A DNA stretch of 64,000 nt from Henricia sp. BOLD:AAB3569 (taxonomy: Eukaryota; Echinodermata; Asteroidea; Spinulosida; Echinasteridae), in assembly GCA_037783545.1 (NCBI GenBank), contig JBBELK010000946.1, positions 1 through 64,000 on the forward strand. Reading direction: 5' to 3'. The position numbers and the translations under genes are program-made. Positions 12,301 through 24,300 of this stretch are shown piece after piece. Each line of letters starts with the position of its first letter. The first letter of the stretch is position 1. Under the pieces are notes generated by a model. It worked only from the letters and a program-made list of their open reading frames with translations, had not been told where the DNA came from and made no database searches.

Positions 12301-15300
12301 TAGTTCTGGGCACCTCATCTGCATAGTTCTGAGCACCTCATCTGCATAGTTCTGGGCACCTCATCTGCATAGTTCTGAGCACCTCATCTGCATAGTTCTG
12401 AGCACCTCATCTGCATGGTTCTGGGCACCTCATCTGCATGGTTTTGGGCACCTCATCTGCATGGTTTTGGGCACCTCATCTGCATGGTTTTTGGCACCTC
12501 ATCTACATGGTTTTGGGCACCTCATCTGCATAGTTCTGGGCACCTCATCTGCATGGTTCTGGGCACCTCATCTGCATGGTTTTGGGCACCTCATCTGCAT
12601 GGTTTTGGGCACCTCATCTGCATAGTTCTGAGCACCTCATCTGCATGGTTCTGGGCACCTCATCTGCATGGTTTTGGGCACCTCATCTGCATAGTTCTGG
12701 GCACCTCATCTACATGGTTTTGGGCACCTCATCTGCATGGTTTTGGGCACCTCATCTGCATAGTTCTGAGCACCTCATCTGCATAGTTCTGGGCACCTCA
12801 TCTGCATAGTTCTGAGCACCTCATCTGCATAGTTCTGAGCACCTCATCTGCATAGTTCTGGGCACCTCATCTGCATGGTTTTGGGCACCTCATCTGCATG
12901 GTTTTGGGCACCTCATCTGCATAGTTCTGGGCACCTCATCTGCATAGTTCTGAGCACCTCATCTGCATGGTTTTGGGCACCTCATCTGCATAGTTCTGGG
13001 CACCTCATCTGCATAGTTCTGAGCACCTCATCTGCATGGTTTTGGGCACCTCATCTGCATAGTTCTGGGCACCTCATCTGCATGGTTTTTGGCACTTTTC
13101 CATTGATGCACAATTTTTTAATGTTTGCGACGATTGCGCATGTTATGTTTAAATACAAAACGCGCTACGTGCGCATGCGAACCAAACCGACCTAAACCGG
13201 TTACGGTGGTGTGCCCATTCAATAACACACTTAATGGTTATCTAGCTTATAATGAAAATGTGTGATCACTTCTCATAGAGGTGTGTGTTATTTCTGCCGT
13301 ATGGGTACAAACTCAGAATGAGTTAAAGTACAGCTGCTAATTTTGGGCCTTTCACAATACACAGTACATGTAGCATCACCAAGAGTTCGTTGGAGAGGGC
13401 ATTTTCTGACTATGTGGTCGACATTGGCGCATTTTTACAACCCCACTCTCATTACCCAGTTGCCTTAGTCATATTTACTACGTAAAAAGTGTACAAATTT
13501 TTATTTTTTTTTAAATTGTGAAAATGAGATCATCCATCATACACTTGCAGATTTCTTTTAAAAAAACGAATGTCCCTAATATTAGACCTTTATCACGGCG
13601 CGTCCATCTTTGTCTTGTTCTCCATAGTACGTGTTGGATACGAGCATTGCGATAGCGCGTGGAATCACTGTCCATGCTGCGCGCTCTCTTGATCGCACAA
13701 CACCTGTGCCATTGTGATGCACACAATGATCAATTTCAAAACGGTACAAAACTATTTTTTTCTGCAAGCCTCACTTTGGTTACGTTCATTTTAATAGGAG
13801 AAAAAGGAAGATGGCCGCGCCGTGATAAAGGTCGATCTTTGTTATGTGGAGATTTATTTGAGTACAGTCAAACCTTGTTAATAAGAAATCCTTGTATTAT
13901 CAGGATTGAAAACAAAGAAGAAAAATGAAATAGAACACGTCTACAAAGCAGAATGTTATATTAATAAAAGTGCTCTTAATTTTCAAGGTTCGCCTGTATA
14001 CCGTGGGAAAACAAAAGAAAAAGCTTGAAACTTTTACAATTATGTAAAAAAACAAAAAATAACTGAATTCTTACCTCCTGCACAGCTTGCGGAGCATTCA
14101 GTCATTCCCATGTCGATCCAGCCATATCTAGCTCTATCATCACCACCACCGTGGGGACGATCGTATATGCCTAAGTCTCTGGAGACAGTACTGGACTCAT
14201 CAGTCTCTTGACGATGGGACTCAATGGGGTCAATCTCCAAGAAGGGGTTCTCGTCTTGATGGGTGTTCTGGGTGTTAGGGTAGCGGTTGGGGTACTGATT
14301 GGGGTACGGATTATTGGGGTATGGGTTGGGATAAGGTCTTTGATTGGCGTTGGGGTAAGGGTTTCGATTCGGGATGGGATTTTGATTGGGATAGGTATTA
14401 CGATTTGGGTAAGGATTAGCGTTGGGATTAGGACTTGGGTAGGGATTAGGGCGATTTGGATTTGGATTACGTACGGGGTTTTGATTGGGGTTATGTGTTT
14501 GGTATCTGTTTGGATTAACTGATTGCGGGTTGTATGGGACGTACCCACGACCAGGGTTTGCTTGAGGCGCTGGACCAGTCCCTGTACCCCTCTCTGGGTT
14601 AGGTTTATCCCCTTGGGGTGGTGGGTACCTAGAATCCTGACTCTGGGGTGGATAAGACTGACCCTGGGGTGGATAAGACTGATCCTGGGGTACATATTGA
14701 GTGTTTGTCTGATCCCTAGCGAGGGTCTGTTGGTAAACCGATTCAGGCAACTGTCTAGCTTGCGTCTCCACGCCTCTTGAAGCGGCCACTGGATAAGTTG
14801 GACTCCCGTCTGCTTGCGGTGTCTCCTCAGCAAGATTCCCACCCTTCTCTGTATCGCTTTGACCAATGTCCTTCTGATCATCACCTTGCTGACCTCTCTG
14901 GTGACCTGTATGACCTCTATCCTGTTGACCTGTGTTGACCTCTTGCTGGGGGTCACCCTGAGGCTGCGGATTGGTGGAATCAGCCCCTGCGCTGTGCCCC
15001 GATTGGCTCGGTTTTTGTTGCAGACCAGCGACCGAATCTTGTGAGCTACTTAAGCTCGTACTGCTGTCCTGAGGTAATGCATCTTGTGCTACACCAGGGT
15101 CCTGCCCTCGAGATCCCACTGGTTTGTTTTTAGACACCGTGGAAGGAAAAACAGGTGCTTGCTGGCCGGCACTCAGGAAAGTACTCAGTGAAACACCACC
15201 ACTGACCTAGGGGACAAAAACAGAAGGGGAGAAAGTAGAGCGTGCTCAGGTGTGACTTGAACACATGACCTCCTGCATACTAGGCAGCCGTTTTAACTAC

Positions 15301-18300
15301 TCGACCACCAATCTGGCTGGCCTTGAGTAGCTGGTTCGAATGATCTAGCAAAAGGTACCACAACTGATGAGGGTAGTAGGATTAATACCAGTTGCGCCCT
15401 TGAGCAAGGCGCTTGCCCTAATTACTCCATCCTTCAGATGGGATGTAAAGACATTCGTCCAGTGTTGTGTAATACACTTAAAAGATCTCTGAGCATTAAT
15501 TTGTAAAGAGAAGGGAATTCTCCTGAGTGTCTCTAACTTGGCTGCCTGATGCACCACCTGCCTACATGTAGATGTACCTCTATGTTTAGGCAGTTCCTGA
15601 GAGTTGTAAAGGGGCATTTTCATGGTGTAACTGACGTTACATGTAACGTCAGTTACCGTTAAAATGCATAATGAGAGCTACATGTAGCATACCTTAGGAT
15701 GCAGGATATGTTGTGTCATAGGATGACACCCGTCATGTAGCTTGCTGGGTCAAAGTAACTAAGGTTGCATGTAATATCGCAAACTGCGAAAATGCCTTAA
15801 GTGTTGTCTGCAGACATAGACTGTGCTGTAAGCACTACATGTACATGTAGCTATTACACTACTCACAATAAGTTAGGGATATTTATTGGTATGTTGTCAA
15901 TTTTGGAATTTGTTTTTAAATGACTGTTTTCATCTATTCCTGTGACAAGGTATGTCTGTCATGCAGATACAATTGTCTTATCATATACAAAATCATTCAA
16001 GCCGAATAAAATATCTGCGTACACCCCACAATATCCCTAACTTATTGTGCATAGTGTACTAGTCACATATGCCATATATAGAACAAAAAAGTAATTGTTG
16101 GAAACACAAACCAGCTGACATATTCATCACGGACATAAAGCGTTCAAAATTTCACGGATCCTTCTCAATTCCGACCAGATTTCCCTCCGACCAGCCAACC
16201 TAGGGGAAGCAGCCCTAACCATGACAAAGTTCCCTCAACAGCTAATCTGATAATCAGTCTTTCCTCTTGATGACCTTTTAACCTACATCTAAAGACTGCT
16301 TGTCTTACAGATGGGTTTAAAGGGCTTTGATACAAAGATAGGAGACTAAGCTTGGGATTTCCCTGAAGCTGAAATAGGTTGTTTATCCTGGTAATAAAAA
16401 TGGACAAGGACAATACCGTACGTGCATCCCCACTGGTATACAGAGCACACCCATTGAAACCATCCATATCCGACCGTGCAAAATGAGTCCAATGTCGGTG
16501 GTCTGGGCAGAGTTTTCGCAACCATGACTGAAAATCAGTGAAGGTTCCAGTTCACCGCCTGGACAAAAAACTTGGCTGCCCGGACAAAAATAATAAATTT
16601 TCTCCTAAGAAAACACTTCAGGAGTAAGACCGAGTCATTTCAAAATTAGGTGTAAAGTCACAAAACGTGATTTGCTGATGTCATTATCGTTCACTCACAC
16701 TGAACTGTGCATATCAAACGCATCGGCGACCCAATCTGCGGCCGATCACAGCCATTACAGCTGCATGCATCTGAACAGCGCCCTTACGCGGCAAACGGAT
16801 TCACTAAGTTGGTCAGTGTTTGCCACATGAGGGCGCTGCTCAGTGCGCCCAAACAAGATTTTGACTAGTGGAGAACACTAAGGCCCATTACAATATGAAA
16901 ATACAGTGGAAATTCCTGGCGGTACCCGAAGATTGCAGGCTGTACTCAGGTGCTGCCGAAACTGTCCATTTTATTTTTCTCATTTTAATGAGCCTCCCCC
17001 ACACCCTGTTCGTTTTAATGGCTCCAGACTGTATTCACTTACAGTGACAAGCTAACCAAATGGATAAACTACCTGGTCAGTGGAAGCAGGTGGATCTTGT
17101 CGGATGTTGACTTGAGGCCTCCCAGGGGCGGCGGGAGGTGTCTCCTCCTCCTCCACATTGGGTAGAGGGACAGAGTACTCATAGGCTATGCCGGGATTCG
17201 TCTGTTGCTTTATAAGCTGTTACAAACAAGTTTAAATAAAAAAATTAGAACATTAAAACTACAACGGCAAGGCCGCCATGGCTCGCTGCTTCCTAAAATT
17301 AAAGGAGCGTGTCCAAATCACATTTTTGACCGCCCCATTTTTCCCCATGGGTGTCGATATTTTGATACCATGTGTGTCATATTTTTCTCATTATCATTTT
17401 GAAATTTTGCATTATCAATCTGTATATTTTCAAGGATATCGTAAAAGAAATACCTGATGTTTTGTAAACTAATTTATCTGGTTCCATAAAGCAGTGCAGT
17501 AATTACACTAACCTTTTTGCTTCCACATCCAAATTGGAGATTGCAAATATCCTGTTTTCTTCCCATGGATAGTATTTTGGGGAGGTATTTTATATGATGG
17601 TTAGGTTAAAACGAAATTTCTTTTCTGGAAAAATCTGAACACGCTTCTTTAATATTCCTATGACTTATTCCTGATAAAATAACCCTAACCCCACACCCAA
17701 TCACCCGCACCCCAACCCCCCACCCTTTTGCTCCCACACCAACCCCCATCTCATAACCCTGCGTCCCATTACCCTGTATCTCAACCCGGCACCCCCGTCA
17801 TCCTCTTTCCCAACCCCCACCCCCTCTCTCCAAACGGCCCCCACCTCACAATACAGCAACCAGTCGCAATTTACAAGTCCAACTCACAATCAAGTTGAGA
17901 TCTTCGGTCGTCGGTCCTGTGGCAAGAAGCTGTTCCCCAACTCCCGTTCTCCCAGGCAATCTCTTATAAATGAAGAACGTTCCGGCGATTGAGAAGTTTC
18001 CAGGACGGTCAATCTTCCAGTCCATATTGATGTATTTGTTTCCATTGGTCCCTTCAAGGGCTGTGGTGTAACGATGAGGAAAAAAGAATATATAAGATGG
18101 TCAAATTAAAAACAAAAATGAAATGTGCACAGGGAAAAGCTGAAATGCCGAACTCATTTTACTGGCCTTTAAAAGGATTTTTAAGGTTAGTTTCTCTATT
18201 TTAGGGATGAGAATTTACTGTTAATTCAGAAACCGGTTTAACCGTTTATACCTCTGCACAAGAGAAATCTTACCTAGGTAATTTCTGCTGTTGGTGATTT

Positions 18301-21300
18301 CCGTAATATTGATAAACATGGCTCCTGTTGGTATTGTAATCATTTTGCGGTAGCCATGTCCCAAATTGCTGGTGAAAACTCCCGACATAATCTCGCACTG
18401 CGTGTTGCTTCCACCGCATACCCCGCATTTGTCCAACTTGAGACCTGAACCGAGAATGCCATCGCAGCCAATGGTCTGCACAAAGTAAAAAGGATTGTAA
18501 ATGCCGTTAAGTATGGTATATTAATGATCCGAACCCAGAGCCAGAAAGTGGTTAAGGGGAATGGACTAAACCTACACTCAGTACTAGCAAATACAGTTGA
18601 AGTCAGAAGTATAAATACATGTACACCACTACCATCATCACCCAAACCATTGCAAGGTGTAAAAGCTATGCTTTTAAGTACTGCATGCACGTTAGGAATT
18701 CCACAAAATCAAGAATTTAGTAAAGACTGTTACAAAGCATACCAGTAGGCCTAAGCACACCAGTTTTAACACTTGCATACAGTTGTATTTATACTTCTGA
18801 CTTCAACTGTACATGTATACAGCAGATAGAGAGACTAATGCTGGGACAGCATTCTGGCACCAAGTTCAGTACCAAAAGCCTCCATTTTGATTGACAGTAA
18901 AACCTAAAATGTGGTTAACACATTCATTCATCTTGTTCAATCACTCAGAGGCAATTCACACTGACCACAAGCCACAAATCCATACTGTATTCACTTTGTG
19001 GTTTTGTGGCCAGATGAACATCACCACAAGATACAGGCAATGCCACACAGGCCATGATGCAGGGGAGGGGCAGATGAGGGGCAGGGGAAAGTCGGACTCA
19101 AGGGGCAGGAGGGAGAGGAAGGGGGAAGATGAGGAGAACAGGGAAGAGAATTAAAAGAGCATGTCCACATCACACTTTTGACATCTCTCCATTTTCCCAC
19201 GAGTATTGAGATTTTGATACCATATCAATTTTCAAAAACCCACTGATATTTTGACTTATCTGGTTTCATAAAGCAGTGCAGTAATCACACTAACCTTTTG
19301 CTTCCACATCCAAATTGGAGATTGCAAATTTCCTGTTTTCTTCCCATGGATAATATATTTTGAGAGCTATTTTATATGATTGTTAGGCTAAAACGAAATC
19401 CAATTTTTGAACACGCAGGGGCAGGGAAGGGGGAAGAGAAGGGGAAAGGGGGAGGGAAGGGAAGGGAAAAGGAAACAGGGAAGGGGAAAGGGGCACGGAA
19501 GGGGGGAAAGGCAGGCAGTGAGGCAAGGGCAAGGGGAGGGGGGAGGTAGTGGGGGAAGAAGGCATCCCCTTTCTTCAATCTCTCACTGCCACTGGACACG
19601 AGGATTTTCTCTATTAATCAGAAAGTAGTAAAATCTGGTGTGCAAGCTGTAACCGGCAAGCATTAAGAGCTGTAAAAGCTGTAAATCTCTCTATGGATAA
19701 AACGTGACCTTTCATTGTGACCTGTGGATTTCCGGATAAAAAGGATACGAGGGCTAAGGAAGACCAGGCTATTCTAGGAGATTACAATAACTCCAAGGCG
19801 GTCTTAGGATACATGTAGGGTCACTTCTTCCTTATGGCAACAGTACATACATCTTAGTCTTCTTTAGTAACGAGGGTACAATAATGGGGGCACAGTAAAG
19901 ACTTGGGCGACTCCCCAAGAAATTGAGATTGTACGCCCCTATTTGTATTGTTTTGAAAGGGTTTACACAAAATGATTTTCAACTCATAAGCCAATATTGT
20001 ATGTGTATGTACATATTTGTACATATATTTTTTTTGCGAAATTAGTACAAATTTTAAAAACAGACACTGGAAAAGATACCATACATGTTCGCCAGTGGAG
20101 ACTCTGTGCACTAAGTCTATGGAGCATGACATAAAAATCCCAAGTGTTTTTGGATATTTTCTCATCGCTAAAGTCATGTTTCCGAACCAAATTTACCCTT
20201 TGTGGGGCATTATCATGTCATACCGGTAGTTACATGTAGAATTAGTGGCGAACCTGTATGGTATTTATACTGTTTTGAAATTGTGCAGTTGCTACCGGTT
20301 TAATGGTGTGATCAAAGTGATGCACATTTTTCACATATTTTGTTTAATTTTAACTTTCATGGAAGTAGATTTAACTTCAAAATTCGCAAAAAACAGAACC
20401 TTTAAGTACAAATGTCCACTTACATTGTATACAGCAGAATATTTGCTTGAGAAATCTGGCTTTTCAGCTAAGAAGAAACATGACTGAACATGTGACTGTT
20501 CTGACCAATCAGACTATGTTATCACAAAGTCATAACAAGAACATTTAATGATCAAGACATCAATTTGTATTTATTGGATAAGTCATGTGATGTATTACAA
20601 GCAAACCAACATTTGCAGAAGTTGTCAACTTTACTCATACATGTATACCCATGCTTGTACATGTACCTACTCTAACATTCACAAAAGTAAAGTGTGTTTT
20701 GTAATTTGAATAAAGTCCCCTGTGGCTCTCTTTCTGAAATAATAATAACAAAATTCTGCTTTTTACACGTTTGACAATTACAGAGTTCTCCGGGGATAAA
20801 ATGTGACAATGTGACAAGCAGAATAGAAAACTCTCAAAGGGACCAGGGAATAAATTTGTTTGTCACTTTTTCATTCAAAACGTTCCATTTGAATGACTCG
20901 TCAAAAGGAAATATAAAGCAATGGATGTACATGTACATGTATCTAGGTTAGAAGGGGAGGTACTTTGCTGCACTCAATGTGGAATATTCTGTAGTTATAA
21001 TTCTCAACAATGGCAAAATGAAACAGAACCTACTCGAATGATCTTCCTATCTGGGGAAAAAATAAAATATGTTTGTATTCTAAAGGGATGTGGCATTTTA
21101 ACCAGTTAACGCGGGGAATATTTCAAACATTGCTGTACGCGTAGACGCGGGTTTATTTTTAGTTGAAACAAGGAGGGCGGAAAACAAATAAACACATTAA
21201 CCATGTGCAGTGAAGTATTGTTGTTATTTAAATGTCGATGCACCGTCATTGTACACCATACTGTCGCTTAATAAACTTTTTTTGGCCATTTATCTCGGAA

Positions 21301-24300
21301 ATTACTCGAGTGTAGACGTCAAACGCAGTAACAAACTAATTTCTCCTAAACGTGTTTACTAGTCCTCCGGCCGCTACACCGATACGGAAATCTTGGCGTG
21401 TTTACACGTCCTCTGGCATCAAGTGGTTAAATGAATAGGGGCTGTTCAAAGTTGTCAACATTTTCACGGTTCCACAGAGTGTAGTGTTTTTTTAAGACTC
21501 CCCCTACCTCCCTCACAAAAATATACTACTTATCAACATATTTTTGAAGTTGGAATAGTGCCCTTTGATGAACGCATCTCCTCAAAGAATTCTCTCCTCT
21601 TACATTCTATATCAAAGGAAATGGTCAATTTACTACACTTAAGGGGCGTTCACACTATCGCGGAAAAATCACACTGTTCCATTGGTTTGTACACAAACTG
21701 GTTTGCCGCTTGTGCGCGGCCTATCGCGACGTGCAAAATGTTTTGAGCTGGGTCAAAGTTTAAATTTGTTGAACTTTGACCGCGGGGCGCTGACCTTTCC
21801 AACGCGCAGCCAATGAGGTATCAGAGAAGCCCCAAGTTACTAGAGTGGAATTTTCTATTTTGGAATAATCGGCGATTGGGAGCTCATGCAATGCGGTGAG
21901 CGCAGCGCAAAAGTGTGATTTTTCCGCGATAGTGTGAACGCGCCTTTAGTCTCAGCGTTCTCAAAGTCTTCACGCTAAGATTCATTCCATGATTATTTTA
22001 TCAATTTGCTACGATTGCCTGCAATTCTTTCCCCAAACTGTTTGTTATGAATGACTCATTTGAGTCATTTCCATTTTGGAAGTAATCAAACTCCTTTGGT
22101 TCCGCTCTGTAAAACATACAGCAGAAATTGCATGAGATATGTGGCAAGCTTCCTGACTTATAATTGGAATGATTCTATCATACTGTACATCCAAGAAGGT
22201 TTAATGTTGCTTCGTTGGTAAATTGGCAGTTGGTCTTAGATGGCACTCAGTTCCACCAACCGACACTTAACAAAAATGACGCTTAAATTGGGGCAAACAT
22301 GCCTCAACATGTAGGAAAAACTTACATGAGGAAAAACTTACAAATGTTTTCGAGTTGTCCCAGCTATAGTTTAGTGCAGGGGGCGGGGTGGTGGGAGGTG
22401 CGTTCATTTATACCATGCACGGACACCCAGGATTTGCCTTTTTATGATCTATAAACTGTGTTTGAGGATACAAACTTAAGAGGGGAAAATGTCATAATTT
22501 TACTAAGGAAGAACTTAAATAAATATTGTTTGTCTCGTATCATGTGCAGTGCTTGCCTTGGGGTCCCAGTAGACACTAGATGTCCATGCATGGTAATCTT
22601 TCCCATCACGTATGATGTGTTGTTAAAAAAACAAATTTTGCTGTAGACTCCCCGTGTAAAACTTTAAAGCCTAGCCTAATGGTCTTTTTTATATGTGAAC
22701 TGTTGGCCCTGACAACATACAGTCTAGTCAGACCATAGTGACTACTGCGCGCATAGTGCGCGCAGCGTGTGCGCAGCATACGTGCTGCGCGCTCCTTGCG
22801 CGCTCTCTGTGCGCTCTCGCGTGCTCTGTGCGCTCTCGCGCGCTCCCTGTGCGCTCTCGCGCTCTCCCTGCGCGCTCTCGCGCTCTCCCTGCGCGCTCTC
22901 CCGCTCTCCCTGCGCGCTTTCTGCTTTCTGCGCGCTCTCTGCGCACTTTCTGCGCGCTCCCTGCACACTCTTTGCGAGCTGCCTGCGCGCTCTTTGCGTG
23001 CTATATTTGCGCGCTTTCTGCACGCTCTCTGCAAGCGCTCCCTGCAAGCAGTTCGCGCGCGCGTAATTTTCATGCGCGCAAACAACATGCTTGCAGTACG
23101 CGTGCGAAAGTGGTTGCCATTTTCGTAAGGGTCTCACCCAATCCACATACTGACCCAAATTGGATTCGAACCAGGGTCACGTTGGTGGAAAGCGAGAAAA
23201 GTATGTACGCAAAACTAATGCTGACTTTTTAGACTCCACCTTCCCCTTGTACATGTATGCAAAATTTGTGATGTCACCATTTACATACTATGTAGTAACA
23301 CTGGCGTACATGCAAATTGCATAGCGATTGACCACACAAGTGAAGTCTGTATAGGCTGCACAGGCAAACACTATTGCACAGAGCATCGTACAATAGCAAT
23401 AGAGACTGGACTTGGGACCTGAGCCAAAGGACAAGAGTATCTACTAGTTCTTAAAGGTTCCTGGGATAAAAAACAAGCTGGGTAGATAGGATCAAACATC
23501 TAAGTCACTCGGCTAGCTTGATCTTAGTTATTGTATTGACACAGGTGGGCCTATCTCCCAGTGAAACGGCAACAAAATCCCCATGTAAACTTGGCATGGT
23601 GTAAACAGAGGTGGCTGTTTCCAGCAAGTACTAAAGACCTACAATGAAAAACGTAAAATGTTTGTTGGAATAGCAACTGCACTGATGGAGTTTATTAGAT
23701 ACTTACAAGTTGCAGGTTGTGGAGGTATAGAAACACGCACCTGGTGTTTTGCCAAGATGTGCTAAAAGATGCTCAGCCTTGTACCTTAGACATTTTACAC
23801 TTTCTTTAACTACAATGTAAATTAAAGGGAGAGGACATGCTTGTTTGGAATTACCGCTGAATGTAACAAACAAATGTTTCCTATGTATAGTAGCCTATTG
23901 CCTGAAACATAATCCTCGATAGGAATCTGGGGCACCCGTTTTCAACATCGTCAAAATAATTTTGATAAACTTTGCAACAGATCCGGCTATGCATGTGCTG
24001 CACCATATTTAAACTTTCATATATCCCAAAGTTCAAGAAATGCACTTTTTATTACTGTTTATCTTAAATTACAGTAATTCTGGAATATTCCGCGATAAGT
24101 GCAAGGGTGTACCTGTATATGGGTTAATGTCTAATGGGTACAAAGTTGTTTTAGTGCATGTTGATTTTGGTTATTGAAAAATGTGAATTGTTCCAGGCAC
24201 AATACTCATACTTTTGGGTAAAATAACTACTTTTCAGTTAAACGGGCAATTTTACACTCATCTTGTAGGATATTGAAGGTATACATATACTGTACGGTAT

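Larger units (their letters stand above)
1645..14074 (-). other. Intron 9 (12.4 kb), repeat-rich
   Basis: Bounded by the donor after exon 9 and the acceptor before exon 10. It holds several MITEs, degenerate tandem repeats, a 1 kb minisatellite and SINE/L2-type tails, each listed separately. The stretches 1645-3276, 3330-4390, 7750-8490, 8850-9740, 11150-12080 and 13100-13580 hold nothing I recognise beyond short SINE-like fragments (for example 4140-4215 with an aggtttgaatccca box B, and 11610-11690). Confidence 0.8.
15207..17072 (-). other. Intron 8
   Basis: A 1.9 kb intron between exons 8 and 9. It contains a tRNA-derived SINE (15235-15560), a TA-flanked MITE (15857-16056) and one copy of a dispersed repeat (16540-16880). 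Nothing was recognised in 16060-16535. Confidence 0.85.

Noticed and set aside
12415-12809. Two overlapping ORFs of 123 and 77 codons with repeated WFWAPHLH peptides
   Set aside because: They are the 23-bp minisatellite read in frame; the same peptide appears in all frames and there are no splice or start signals.
12083-13096. CRISPR array
   Set aside because: Units are contiguous with no spacers and the locus is in an animal intron.
14171-15044. Long frames on both strands over exon 9 (up to 261 codons)
   Set aside because: Shadows of the low-complexity linker exon; the true frame is fixed by splice phases and the TSR2 start.
22606-23232. Six ORFs of 70-164 codons on both strands, Arg/Ala/Ser-rich
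   Set aside because: All are translations of the GCGCGCTCTC minisatellite in different frames.
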